Shown here: positions 10,604 to 22,459 of the stretch, in pieces
How positions within the stretch are numbered: position 1 is the first letter of the stretch
Layout of the letters: each line of letters opens with the position of its first letter
DNA from: Haliclona indistincta
Taxonomy: Eukaryota > Porifera > Demospongiae > Haplosclerida > Chalinidae
NCBI GenBank assembly: GCA_964017065.1
Contig: OZ024783.1
Location: forward strand, 7,232,391-7,296,390
Direction of reading: 5' to 3'
Length of the DNA stretch: 64,000 nt
The notes under the pieces: model-generated
The model's database searches: none
What the model was told of the DNA's origin: nothing
The model's input: only the letters and a program-made list of their open reading frames with translations
Translations under genes and position numbers: made by a program

Positions 10604-13600
10604 GTAACCTAGAGCCACGATTTGTTGCTACTCTTCTTCCACCGATTGTGAGCACACTGCTCCATTACCCCAGCTACAGTAACTGTCTCCCTTCAGATGG
10701 AAAGGTTTGCATGCATGGCGCTCAGCCGCTGCGTGAGACAAAGCCTTCCAAGTATCTGTCACCAAATGTTTGGATAATGGCTAGTTTCATGTTGTAAACT
10801 CGTGCATGTGTAGATCAGCAATGAACTGCCTTTACTTTGATGGATGGTTAATTAATAGTGGTTTCATGTGCTGTAGCATAGCCCCGAGACACTGTGTGTC
10901 TACTTGTTGAGCGAGATGACTGCTAGTCTACCAGAGGGCAGCTCTGCTTGGTTGCAAGCAATGAGACACCACTCACTGATAGCCATGGTCATGAGAATAG
11001 CCGATGAGCTCACAAGGGTAAGAAGAGAGAGAGAATGAGACAGGAAGAGAGAGAGAGAGAGAGAGGGAGGGGGGAGAGAGAGAAAGAGTGAGAGAGGTAG
11101 GAAGGAAGGGAGAGAGAGAGAGAGAATTATAATGAGAGAGAGATGAGAATGGAATTTAAAAGCAAAGAACAGGAAAACTGGAGTGGTGTAGTATTTTCCG
11201 TTATTCAAATGCAGAATCTTACAAGACCAGATTTAGTAGAAGCCATTCTCTGCTACTGCCTGTCACTCTCCTCATCAGCGGTAGTAAGTAAAATAAAGTT
11301 TATTTCAATACTTCTTATGTAACTTCCTTAGACAGCCGAGGCATTGGTTGTTAATGGTTTGTCTCGTGTGCTGTGCTTGCCGATGTCTAATATGGTGACA
11401 ATGAAACTGTCGTCTACTTCAGAATCTACAGTAAGTCCAAATCACCAAACATCAACATTACAAAATTTCAATCACCATCATTTTACTTTTCAGTCACTGT
11501 AATTTGCTCACTCATTCACTCACTCTCCCATCTATGTAGTTCTTATATAACCATCAACTTGAACATACACTCACTTATTCACTGTCACATTCTTGCTCTT
11601 TCAGGATCTGTTCAATGGAGGTGGTGTGTCATCACGGCCTCCAATGGACTGGTTCAGAGTGTGGCTGGCTGCACTCCAGCTAGTGACACGACTATTGTCT
11701 ACACTGAGACACAACTACCTGCCACATGGTCTGAACTTCATAGGAGCTAACCAAGAGAGAATAGCCCAGGTTTGTGAGCAGAACATACATGAGCTCTTTA
11801 ACTGCACTCATGCAACAAACCACTGAGTTACTTACTGCTCTATAGCAGACACTAGTCCTAATTGAGTGAATCTTGCTTTATACTGTACACAACAAACACT
11901 GTTCTATAGCAGACACTAGTCCTGATAGAGTGAATCTTGCTTTATGCTTTATACTGTACACAATAAACCACTGTGTTACTGGTCTATAGCGGAAACTAGT
12001 CCTGAGTGAGTGAAACTTTATACTGTACACAACAAACCACTGAGTTACTGCTCTATAGCAGACACTAGTCCTGATTGAGTGAATCTTGCTTTATACTGTA
12101 CACAACAAACCACTGAGTTACTGCTCTATAGCAGACACTATATTCCTATTGGAGTGAATCATGGCTCCTTTTTTTCCAGTGTCTGGATATATTTGAGACA
12201 ACTCGTCACATGGACAGTCTCAATGAGACCGTGTCAGTCTGTTCGCTAGTGCAGGAGCTGGCTCACAATCGACAGCGATGGAGACTGACTCTACCACACC
12301 TTCACGACATAGTGATAGTGAGTGATGAGTAAATAAATCACAGAGCAGGTTTCTTATCTCTAAACCTACTGCCTTCATTACAGTGTTCTGCTTTTGTGTT
12401 AAGACTTCAAAAAGCACAAAAATGACTTCATATTAGAGACTCAAAATGCTTGATAATAAGAATAAGCCTATAAATTTCTGTGATTATAGGAGAAGCAGCT
12501 GGTATTGCTCAATGGAACAGTGTCACTGCTCAACAAACGCAACAATCTGAAGCACATCATAAAGGCAAGGACCTCTCGTCTATCTATTATTACGAGCTGT
12601 CACTCTCTCTCTTTTGTTCATTTTAGACTATGGATTCCCGGGGTCTGTTGCCGGCAGAGGTCATCCACGAGGCACTCAAGGTCAGAGGGAAGAGGAGAAG
12701 TTCATCCGGCTTTGGGCAGTACACATTCTCTTCCGATGATGACTCGTGGATCATCTGTAGCTCAGCTTATCACCAGCTACAAGAAAAGTGAGCAAAAGCA
12801 AAATTTGTCTTATTATATCACATTGCATGATTACCCGTATGCTCTTCAAACCGTAATGCTGGTTTTGTTCACAAAATTTAGCGCTTGAAATCTTGTGCAC
12901 ATTCTTGAAAATATCTTGGGTCTGTCATACTATAAGTTCACCCCTTGTCATTTAAAAGTGAATGGTTCCAATCCATTAAACTACTCTCTTGCCCATTCTT
13001 GGTCTAGTGTTATGCTCAATTTTACTTATTTTTGTCTCCTTGTGTCCAGTCTACTCGTCATCATGACCTCATGTCTGACTACTCTCAATCACTACTCACC
13101 TCCTGTATCTGACCTGTTCATGTGTTCAGTGAGTACAGCACATTGTCCATTTCTTTCTGCTCATGGAATGCATACAAATTATGGTTAAAGTTGAAGTTTG
13201 TAGTGATCACTGTGGGTTATAGCAATTAGATTTGCTTTGTGGTTGATCAGCCACTTGACTATGATGCCTAAAACCCTTGCCTAAAACCACTTCTCTCCAA
13301 ATTTAATCTATTTTAGCTATTAAGCATACCTACATGTATCTGCAAGTAGCTGTTTCTTTTGTGTGACGTATTCTCACTTTGTGCTCTAGTTTGCCCATCC
13401 TGTTGATCTCTCTGCATGGCACTCTCTCTTTCGGCTCAATTTCATCATGGACCCCACTGGCTCTCCTTCACTCACCACACTCACTCAGTGCCTCACCGTA
13501 GGAACCACACTACTAAACAAAGTGAGAAACACAACACATTCTCGGTATCCTTCAATGGAAGCTATAAGCAACAAAATACATACATATCACACGTGTACCA

Positions 13601-14650
13601 TACACTATTGTGATGTCAAGAGTTCAAGAATACATACAAGTTATACGTGTACCATTATCATTGCCGATATGTAGGGATGACCTCGAATCCCTACAATTTT
13701 TAGTTTTTTTATTAAAACTTTTTTACTTTGCTTTACACTATTGTGATGTCAAGAGTTCATTTACCTGAGAGTATGCAGCAGCCAATATGCCCAACGGTGT
13801 TAGGCATTTTCTACATCGCAAATTTATTTTTAGAAAGCAATAGAGCTGCAATGCTAATGATATTCATTGTTTTGTAACAATATTCACGACTGCAGTGATG
13901 ATAATCATCGCTGTGTTTAGGTAAACTTGTGCAAAAGAAAATGCCCAATACCAGCATATTGACAGTTGCATACTCTCAGGTATTAAACTCTTGATTGTGC
14001 ATGATTTATTCAAAGCATTTTTTGTCTCTAGTTGGAAGGGCACAAATCAAGCTCTGCACATCTGTTATCTAAGAGTCCCTCATCCAGCAGTGTCTCTCCG
14101 ATTCGCTCACCCAACACACCCGGTCTTTATCTCCGTTCTTCTGACGTCTCCTCACAGCAGAAGCGCTCAGAGATTCTCTTCATGCTGGAGCAAGCTGTCA
14201 TTCTTCTCATGTCGCAATCATTGAAGTGTTTGCTGGACGGAGAGGGCATGAATATTAGGGAGAAACAAATATTGAGAAAGGAACTTATCAGCGAGCTCGT
14301 AAGAACACATTCTATAACTTTACTTCTCTTTCCTATGCACATAAACTGAATAGAGAAATTTTGGGGTCAATATTCCACAAAAAGAATATGTGATTGCAAT
14401 TTGATACCAATTTTTGACTATCGAATTTCTTCCTTTTTCTCAGAGTCATTTCAATCAGTCTCTGCTGTTCAATTTCGCAAGGAAGGGAGCTCCATCACCT
14501 CTCTCTGGCCACCGTACTTCATTCTCTGTTAGTGGTCAGTCACTCCAGGACAGCGTTTCTGGTCGAGCTAGTACTCATAGCTTCAGTGACTCCATCGAAC
14601 AAGGCATTTTCAAACTAGCTGACTCGTTTGTAAAGAGCCTCAATAGATAG
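10604..14650 (+). CDS. NUP188: NUP188 C-terminal part, copy B (12-exon duplicate)
   Basis: All twelve exons of copy A are repeated with identical lengths and splice sites: 10604-10704, 10877-11017, 11215-11283, 11332-11430, 11605-11769, 12180-12317, 12490-12564, 12627-12787, 13050-13128, 13390-13521, 14032-14298 and 14444-14650. They give 543 codons without a stop, and introns and 3' flank also align. Exon differences from A are few (for example YSNCLPSDG against YSTCLPSDG). Immediately upstream lie a POT pseudogene and the 7TM gene, not more NUP188, so this copy lacks its 5' part. It could serve as alternative 3' exons for a transcript starting in copy A, or be a young unexpressed duplicate. 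The intron after 12564 again has a GC donor. Confidence 0.85.
11030..11150 (+). repeat. GA-rich microsatellite in a NUP188-B intron
   Basis: A (GA)n tract with GGGAGGGGG and GGAAGGAAGG interruptions spans about 115 bp. The matching intron of copy A (413-470) has only about 45 bp of it, so it grew or shrank after the duplication. Confidence 0.85.
11805..12170 (+). repeat. About 73-bp minisatellite in a NUP188-B intron
   Basis: Four to five units containing CTCTATAGCAGACACTAGTC and ACTGTACACAACAAACCACT stand head to tail. Copy A holds a single unit at the same place (about 1110-1190). The expansion is confined to one intron and does not touch exon 6. Confidence 0.85.
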
Positions 14651-15665
14651 CAACTTATAACACAACTAATAATGACAATCACCTGCTAACAATAATTATG
14701 CATTGTAAGATGTACGTTTGTAACTGATACAGCATTGTCAAAGAGCTAATTTCTAATACTTTTACCGCATTTCCTGTGATTTTTTGATGATCACTCATTA
14801 ATTCTGAAAGATAAAACTGTATCTACATGAACGACCGCAAGACGATTAAAAAATAGAGCCTGGGTACGAGGCTAGCCTACAAGGAGGCATGGTCGCACTA
14901 AACTGCAAGTGAAAAATGAGAAGGAAGACTGGTAAATAACATGCAGTAGGGGCCTGCATGGGGACAGCCCTTCAGATGCAGGGTATTTCCAGATACAGGG
15001 TATTTCCAAATTTATTATGCATTTTGTGAAAGGATTTGGTACATTTGATGCCTAGACTCAGTGGTCAAAGTTGCCACTACAACTACATGTACGACTCACT
15101 CCAAGCAGTTGCTCCAAGTTGTCAGTGTTTTTAGTTTACGTTAAAATCATAATACGCAATTCCCCTGCTATTCTTACGGCATTTGCCTGGCTGTACACAC
15201 TGTACGTAATTATAAAGAATCAATCATGTACCTCACCAACTTTCTAAGTTTCACCATGCAGCAATTCTATACTTAACACTATCATAGCTCCAAACTATAA
15301 CAATTCATAACCGGTTATGGCGTCTTTTTATGGAATTACAAGCCCCTTATTGAGCCGATTTTGATAAAGTGCTTTCGTTCTTGAGTTATGACTGACTCAC
15401 CTTGACTGACGGCCATGTTGTACCACTCTGACTACAAAAGCGGCCATAGTTGACTACCTAGCTAGCTAGGTACTACTAGAAAGTGGTCAGCATTTTCCTG
15501 TCTTCTGCATGGTTAGCAGTGCAGTTTCAAACTAGCTACAGCCGGTTGACACTAGCTGCAAACTCCTGGCCTGCTGCAATCCCCAACTAGGGAGCAGCTT
15601 AGTGCATGCTAACTCTACAATAATATTATGTGCATGACACGCCGAAATTCGTTCATTCACTCTAT
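14651..15665. other. Intergenic sequence, no gene seen
   Basis: After the NUP188-B 3' flank (matching copy A to about 14735) there is AT-rich sequence with no supported exon. ATCTACATGAAC- and CTAGCTAGCTAG-type words are scattered through it. Confidence 0.5.
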
Positions 15666-15669
15666 CTGT

Positions 15670-15964
15670 TACTTCAGTTTTGCGCCGGTGCACTTGCTGA
15701 ACCCTGAAACTAGCAATGCAAGTAGAACTCGATAATATCTCACTTTCAACACTTGAAACTTATATACGAAGCTTCTTTCTCGAATTATGGCGTGAATTGC
15801 CTGCCGGGTACTTTGTTTACCGTTGCTGGCGAACTGGACACTGTAGACACGCCCAGTTGAAACATCTGCTGATCTGCAGTTGCTGTGTTTGTGAAATGGT
15901 GGATAGTTGTGTTTGTGGATATAGTGTCATTCCACCGAGGCATCTGCCCCTAGGTGCTTCATTT
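15670..15964 (+). mobile_element. Family 1 element, 5'-truncated copy 3
   Basis: The right half of the family is present: GAAACTAGCAATGCAAGTAG, then GTTGCTGTGTTTGTGAAATG, ending CCACCGAGGCATCTGCCCC and GGTGCTTCATT. The palindromic left end is missing. Confidence 0.7.
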
Positions 15965-16119
15965 TATTTTGTACTACTTCATTGAACTAAAACAACAACA
16001 GACAAGAGATCTTATCCTTATATGCTCCTGACAACAACAATAATTTTGTGTGTGTAGCTGACATGTAGATATTATTAATGACCTGTTCTATGCACAAGTG
16101 CACATAAATACAAGACCAT

Positions 16120-16757
16120 CTACAAGGTAGCGGACTGCCCCCTAATGACTACTCCAATAGTGATCGCAATAATGAGGATAATGATCAACAAACAACCAAG
16201 TGCTCCTGACACAACAGCACAGATTATCCACTTCATCTGAAGGAATTAAAAGATTGTCAAGCAAAATGCTTTAATATATCTTTAGGTTTTAGACTAGTTA
16301 GTTTGTTTCTTGCAAAGTATTGCTGATTATATAGTTTTCAAGCAAAATAATCATTGTGATGTTCTGGTGATCAATGTTGATCAATGGAAGGTCAATTTAG
16401 TATCATGTGAAAATAAAAATAGATGCAAGGATAATAATGTGCAATATCCCACTGACACTCTTGGACTAGCTAGTTAGCTCTAAAAACTCTCCACATTCCA
16501 CAAGAGTACTAAGGCTAACCAATATAACCTGATAGAGATAGCATGCATGCAACAAGTCACCATCCACCCTCCTATAGTACAGTGTTAAACTACCGTAGCG
16601 ATCCACAGATAATCGCTTACACTGAATCACTTGCAAACTCGCAACTCAACACTGAGTCCGTGCTGGTTTGAAAACGACTAAGGCTTTTGGCAAAATCTAC
16701 GAATCATATTGCGGCAAGCTTTACCTTATTAGATGGAGCTCTGTGACCAGCATACAT
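16120..16757 (-). CDS. Candidate 49-residue single-pass membrane micropeptide (two exons)
   Basis: Exon 1 (16757-16725) reads MYAGHRAPSNK and ends AAG at a GTAAAG donor. Exon 2 (16236-16120) follows a TTCCTTCAG acceptor and reads MKWIICAVVSGALG, then LLIIILIIAITIGVV, then IRGQSATL and a stop. Both exons are phase 0, so the frame runs through: 11 + 38 residues. One hydrophobic segment of about 27 residues sits between a short basic N-terminus and a short polar C-terminus, which suggests a tail-anchored or single-pass membrane protein. The 488-bp intron lies at 16237-16724. Exon 2 could instead be the terminal exon of a longer gene, for example a SNARE-like tail, but no further upstream exon was found before the repeats. 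I do not recognise a family. Confidence 0.5.
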
Positions 16758-17017
16758 CGTAGACAGACGGTGGTAGTACTACTGCTTGATACTGTAGGCT
16801 GCACCAGAAATTATTATACTACGTAACCGGCCGCGTAGATTCTTTTATAACGGAATCCCATCGATGCAGTGCATGAATTTGTATGCATTGCAGTGGCGGC
16901 GAAAGGAGCTTTAGTTAGGGCATGGATAATATTTTACTGTATTATCTATGGTTAGGGGAGCAGACAGGCGAGCGCGAACCAGAAAAAAACTTTGTTGATT
17001 AATATTCATGAATCGTG

Positions 17018-17235
17018 TACCGTATAGCGGGTAATTTTGGCGGGAGGAAACTTTGGCGAATTTGGCGAATCGTCAAGCATTCGCCAAAGTAAAATTCGCC
17101 AAAAAATCTGCTTTTCCTATTGCAGTAATACGTCAGTGAGCCAGGCACTTGACGCCAAAATTAAATTCGCCAAAACGCAAAATCCCACCGTCATTCGGCA
17201 AAATTTTGACCCTTACCAGTGGACTCGCGTATGCT
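17018..17235 (+). repeat. GTATAGCGGGTAATTTTGGC repeat
   Basis: Starting with CCGTATAGCGGGTAATTTTG, the segment has repeated TTGGCGAAT/ATTCGCCAAA words. It is open in two frames, but the amino acids simply mirror the word repeats. It resembles a short interspersed repeat I recall from other invertebrate genomes. It is not treated as a gene. Confidence 0.5.
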
Positions 17236-17601
17236 AAGGTGCTTTCACGCTGCTTTTTAGACATTTCGGTGAAAAAAACAACATATTTTTACCAGCTGTT
17301 GAGGGGAGACAAACTGCCCTCAACAAGCATTTTGCTCTGAAAACAAGCAAGAAACTCAAAGTTGATAAAGAGTTTGACACGTGTTGAAGTACCAGCTCAG
17401 TTGCCATGGCACTAGACATAAGTTGCCTGGGTGTAACTGAGCGTTAAGTTAGCCAGTAAGCTGAAATTTCTTTACAGCTGATGAACGGATAACCGAACTA
17501 CAGTATGACCGTATAAAAGCGTATTGCCGTATTTTTCATACGCTGTACTAGCTGTATACATATAGACCGGTTGGGCGCTATTAGTTGACCGCAACAATTA
17601 A

Positions 17602-18160
17602 TTGCCGAGCGCCTTAGCGCGAGGCAAATAATCGCGACGGTGTGCGGGGGACTGGAGCGTCGTGCGTTTTCTCAGTAATGTTAATATGTATGTATATTTA
17701 GATCGATGTCACGCTTAGGAATGCTAATCAGGGTTACGGCGAGGGCTCATACTATGTATTATACTGCGGGGTCACGGGGATCCGGCGCTGGACCCGGTTG
17801 TGTCAGTATGAGATAAGAACTTAACGGTGGACTGAGACCATGGCGGATTAGATCCCAGAGTCTACTCCTGACAGAGCCAAGTGGCTAGCTCAGCTCGGGA
17901 AGAGACTGAACAAAGAGCAGCGGCCTGAGTCTAACGCCACTAAAGAAGCAAGGCACGCCATCAGCAGTACTACTACTAACAATACACGGAACCGGCATTG
18001 ACTCTTAGGACGTCTGACACGAGTCCACGAGGCCGAAAACAGGAAGCTAGCTCGCTGTATCTGTACCTGCCGGCCGTCTGCTGTCGAGCCCACTAGCTGG
18101 TCAATTATAACTACTTAATAAACTCAGCGCGAGGCATTCATGCGTATTCGTAACTCCTAG
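17602..18160 (+). mobile_element. Terminal-hairpin element family 2, copy 1
   Basis: It begins with the palindrome TTGCCGAGCGCCTTAGCGCG followed by AGGCAA, then ATAATCGCGACGGTGTGCGG. It ends with GCGCGAGGCATTCATGCG and CGTAACTCCTAG. It contains a remnant of the small reading frame seen in copy 3 (62798-62950), here with an early TAG (ATGGCGGATTAG). Other copies are at 47792-49823 and 62494-63122. Confidence 0.75.
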
Positions 18161-18164
18161 TTCT

Positions 18165-18431
18165 ATATTTGGTTTCGCGACAGAGGCGTGTTGGAATGTT
18201 CGCGCTGAATATAATGAGAAAACGCACTATGACGAAGTGACCGCCCACTGTTGAACAGGGTCCACGGATGAATTTCGCGAAAGTATGCGAAGCTGACAGT
18301 AGTTCAGTATATTCCCGCGTGATCCATCCGTGGACCCTGTCCAACAGTGGGTGGTCACCTCGTCATAGCGCGTTTTTCTCATTATATTCAGCGCGAACAT
18401 TCTATCACGCCTCTGTCGCGAAACCAAGTAT
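18165..18431. mobile_element. Fold-back MITE with about 105-bp arms
   Basis: The left arm (18165-18270: ATTTGGTTTCGCGACAGAGG ... GGTCCACGGATGA) is the inverse of the right arm (about 18327-18431, ending CTCTGTCGCGAAACCAAGTA). The 55-bp centre is unpaired. Reading frames inside it merely mirror each other. Confidence 0.85.
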
Positions 18432-19199
18432 GGAAAAAATTCATAAACCGCCATTTTTGAGTCCTACTGGTACACTTTTGCTACAAAGACTGCAAGAAAA
18501 GCGCGGAACACAATTTTTATGAGTTCTTGTGTGATGCCAACCGGAGACAAGCTCGGAAAAGCACTGCTTGATTGGAGTCTTCGATAAAACGTCGAGCTAT
18601 CTGTTTCTCAGCCTGCAATCACTCCAAAGATCCTAGAGGTGTCGAATACACTTTACTACCAGGTATTTGTTTATGGCTCTGGAGCGTTTAGAACCATTTT
18701 CTTCAACTTTTTCCATATATCTACGTTTGTCTATGATAGAGAGCCCCAAGAGATGAGTAACCCAAACGTATCGGCGAATTGCTCCTGCTTGCTCGAGATT
18801 CACTACATTCTAGGACTCAAAAATGGCGTACGAAGGCGTGGCACGATGACGCAAATTAGAAATTATTGCGGTCAGTTGTTAGCGCCCAAGGGGTCTATAC
18901 AGGAGTTCACTAACTAAGGAGAAAAAAATAGAAGTTATCACAGGATGACATAGTTAGTACTCTATCAAGAACGTGTCGAAATAAGAAACTAAGTCTATAA
19001 CTAAGCACACCACGAATTAAACTAGTTGAAATTCAAATCCAAGCAAGTATCGATTTCTACCCGTGTTGTTTGTTTCAGCATAGATAATACTGTATTATCT
19101 ATGTTTGCAGCGATTAGCCTTCTTTGAGCGAAGAAATCGTTGAGACAGACTGACTGACTCAGTGACAGAATGACAACGTGTGCTTGTGCTCTATTGGGA
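18432..19199. other. Intergenic, no supported gene
   Basis: Includes ATAATACTGTATTATCTATG and family 1-like words (CGATTTCTACCCGTGTTG at about 19045). A frame at 18639-18917 has no recognisable domain and no splice support. Confidence 0.4.
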
Positions 19200-19575
19200 A
19201 AAATAAAAATTATTAACCTGCTGAGTGCTGATAATGCAGTTAAATTATGTATGTGTGTGTGCAGAAGTTAAGCTACAAAGAGGATGAATAAATGCTATAA
19301 AATTGCATGCACGGTAATGCTACGATAAAAAATTATTATTCTCAGTCTGCAAAGTTTTCATTCTGCATGTGAATCCAGCACTGCACCACCTGTGCTCGAG
19401 TTTGATCTAGTCTGTTGTAAATTTTAAAATAGACATACACATGTATAACATGTACTTACATGCACCAATTGCTTGTTCAACTGAGACTCCAATGTTTTGA
19501 TTTTATTTTCAAGCATTGCTATTTTGGAATATTCGGTGATGTGCTGGGTCGTATCTACTTTAGATGAATTGGTGT
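19200..19575 (-). pseudogene. Duplicated last two exons of the GABA-B receptor gene
   Basis: The stretch repeats 23284-23655. The final exon (19411-19358) reads TRSNSSTGGAVLDSHAE plus stop, against TISNSSTGGAVLDSHAE in the gene. The penultimate exon is present from 19460 up to about 19571 and then breaks off where a family 1 element begins. Splice signals survive (TTACAACAG acceptor, GTAAGT donor). With no upstream exons it is a duplicate fragment. The copy reaches into the 3' flank (TTAACCTGCTGA, GAGGATGAATAAATGC). Confidence 0.85.
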
Positions 19576-19593
19576 TCTTGAAAAATTAAAGAA

Positions 19594-21765
19594 CTAGGCA
19601 CCAAAGGTGCTGATGCCTCGGTGAAATTCCATTGTACACAGCACTAACTACAGTAAACTCCACCTATTATACAAGCTATAGCACAATTCCTGTACAGTAA
19701 CTAGAGTAATTGATCAAACTTCGTCCGGTATCAATAATCGGCAATCCGTATACCGAGAGAAAAAGGACTTTCCAGTTAGCGACTGTATGTTTCAAGAGCT
19801 GTTCATGTCCCTATAAAGTAGTGATAATTATAAGCGCTGATCTTTCCCAGAGACGGAACTGTGATACAAAGGAAGACGCTGACGAATAGTATCAATCTTC
19901 GTCATACAGGGACTTAACTCCGTCTTTGTGATTTATTGCTAAGCCGCAGCTGGCGTTGCTAACAAAAACACTTGCATGCAACTCCCACTAGTTAGCTCTA
20001 CAAGGAAGCACAACGGCGCCAAACTGCAAAGCGTCCTCTTTCCTGTAAGGCATGACGAATTTACGAACGGAAATTGCTGACTGTGTAATTAATAAAAATT
20101 AAGTTTTATGTCAAAAATATTAGTGAGAGGATTATAATTTTTAGGATTTGAAAGTGTCGAACAATAGTTCAGATCCTCCTGTTGACAATTGTAACAAATC
20201 AATAAACATGATTGTTTGAGGATAATTTCATTATTATGTACCTCCTCTTATTAACGTAGTGGTGTTACACATACTCAGCGAGGAATGAAGTCGAAGACTT
20301 CTTGACAATAATTGTTAACCAAAATATCATGTGATATGTGTTTGTCAGACTCAGACAGCTCTAGTGGTGTTACACGTACTCAGTGAGGAGTGAAGTCAAA
20401 GATTTCTATTGGTATGTTGAAATTGTTAACCTTTGACATGTGCTTGTCAGATTCAGACAGGTCTGTTGGTGTTACACGTACTCAGAAATTGAAACCTCCT
20501 GTTGGTATGTTGAAATTGTTAACCAAAATATAACTTGATACATGTACTTGTACACATGCAGATTCAGATCTAAAACTGTACAAGAGCAAGTTAATAAGAG
20601 GAGGTACATAATAATGAAATTACAATTATTTTTATTGATTTTTTTACAGTTGTCAACAGGAAGATCTGAAATAATTATTATTCAGCACTTTCAAATCCTC
20701 AATCATTAAAAATTATAATCCTCTCTCTAATATTTGACATAAAACATAATAGTTATTAATTGCATAGTCAGCAATTTTCGTTCGTAAATTCGTCATGCCT
20801 TACAGGAAAGAAGACGCTTGTAGTTTGGCGCCGTTGTGCTTCCTTGTAGAGCTAACTAGTGGGAGTTGCATGCAAGTGTTTTTGTTAGCAGCGCCAGCTG
20901 CGGCTTAGCAATAAATCACAAAGACGGAGTTAAGTCCCTGTATGACGAAGATTGATACTATTCGTCAGCGTCTTCCTTTGTATCACAGTTCCGTCTCTGA
21001 GAAAGATCAGCGCTTATAATTATCACTACTTTATAGGGACATGAACAGCTCTTGAAACATACAGTCGCTAACTGGAAAGTCCTTTTTCTCTCGGCATACG
21101 GATTGCCGATTATTGATACCGGACGAAGTTTGATCAATTACTCTATCCACCATTCCACAAACACAGCAACTGCAGATGCATCTATACAGAATTTCTGTAC
21201 AGCAAGTACAGCAATCACAATGCAGTATAATAGTTATGCAATCAGAAGCCAATCAGTGCTGACCACTAATTCAACTGGGCGTGTCTATAAAGTTCAATTC
21301 GAGTGCAGAGCACGGCACAGCACATACACGAACGAGATAGCGTCCATAACTTGCTTACACAATTTCTTTAGAAATACGCTGCTATCCTGTGACTTATCAG
21401 CTTCTAGGCAGTCAACTGTGGATAGTTTTGTCTACGGAGAACTCTAGATCATCAGCAACTACTGTAGCTCAAGCTCGAGCTGTACATGTAGGCCTTCGAG
21501 ACAATTTCGCCGGACCTACCAAGCTGTTTTGTAGTACAAACGAACCCACTAGCTGTAAGGCAGTCAGCTGTAAACTGTTTTGTCTTTAGAGGAGTCCAGA
21601 TAGCCGGGAACAGCCATCGAGGTAAGCATCTCACGCCATAACTCACGAACGGATCTTTAGAACCAACAATTTATCAATACAGTTCCGAGCAAATAGCGAT
21701 TTCTACCTGTGTTGCTGATATCAGCGCTTAGTTTTTAGCGTGCGATGCGCTATGCCGGCAACGGA
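19594..21765 (-). mobile_element. Family 1 element, copy 4, reverse, interrupted
   Basis: Reverse orientation: the AGGCACCAAAGGTGCTGATG end is at about 19596. After the insertion at 19704-21143 the body resumes with TATCCACCATTCCACAAACA and runs to about 21740. Its palindromic end is missing; the next reverse copy starts at 21769. Confidence 0.6.
19704..21143. mobile_element. 1.44-kb fold-back element, copy 1 (TA-flanked)
   Basis: Ends GAGTAATTGATCAAACTTCG and CGAAGTTTGATCAATTACTC are the tips of inverted arms about 450-500 bp long. TA stands on both sides. The centre (about 20255-20580) holds three tandem units of about 110 bp, each with GGTGTTACACGTACTCAG and TTGTTAACC words. A second copy is at 48001-49454. 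TA flanks fit a Tc1/mariner-type insertion, but no transposase is seen. Confidence 0.85.
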
Positions 21766-21768
21766 CAG

Positions 21769-22459
21769 AACTAGGCACCGAAGGTGCTTATGCCTCGGTG
21801 GAATGTTATGCATACATGCCTGTCTGACTAAATACGCTGAACTGAAATACACAAGCAGTTATGAAAGTCTGCTGTTGCTAGTTGAACACTATGTTAGTGG
21901 CTGACAACTTATAAAAACATACACAAACAACTATCCACCATTCCACAAACACAGCAACTGCGCAGATGCATGCATACAGAATTTCTGTACAGCAATCACA
22001 ATGCAGTGCTTTAGTTATGCAATCAGAAGCCAATCAGTGCTGACCACAATTCAACTGGGCGTGTCTACAATGTTCATTACAGCACACGCATACCACGAGC
22101 GAGATAGCGTCCATAGCTTGCTTACACGATTTCTCTGGACCTGCGCTGTTATCCTGTAGTAAAAGTCTAACCTATCAGCTTCCAGCCAGTCAACTGTGGA
22201 CAGCTTTGCCTTTGGAGAAGTCCAGATAGCCAGCAACGGTAAACAAAGTAAGCAAACAGCGCCATAACTCTAGAACAAAGCTTTGCATGGAACTTTCGCT
22301 AGTTCACAACCGAGATAATATCGAGTTCTACCTGCATTGCAAGTTTCAGAGCTTACCTTCCAGCGTGCGCCGCAAAAATGGTGTAACAGACAGACAGACA
22401 GACAGAACGACAGACAACGCGATTACAGTATGCCTCGTGGCTCCGCCCACCGAGGCATA
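21769..22459 (-). mobile_element. Family 1 element, copy 5, reverse
   Basis: Runs from AGGCACCGAAGGTGCTTATG to the palindrome ATGCCTCGTGGCTCCGCCCA ending CGAGGCATAA. It is close to full length at about 690 bp. A second palindromic end (TGTGGCTCCGCCCACCGAGG) follows at 22497-22519 after a (CA)n tract. Confidence 0.75.

Noticed and set aside
10900..11208. 102-codon minus-strand frame rich in Leu, Ser and Pro
   Set aside because: It is the complement of NUP188-B exon 2 and a GA microsatellite.
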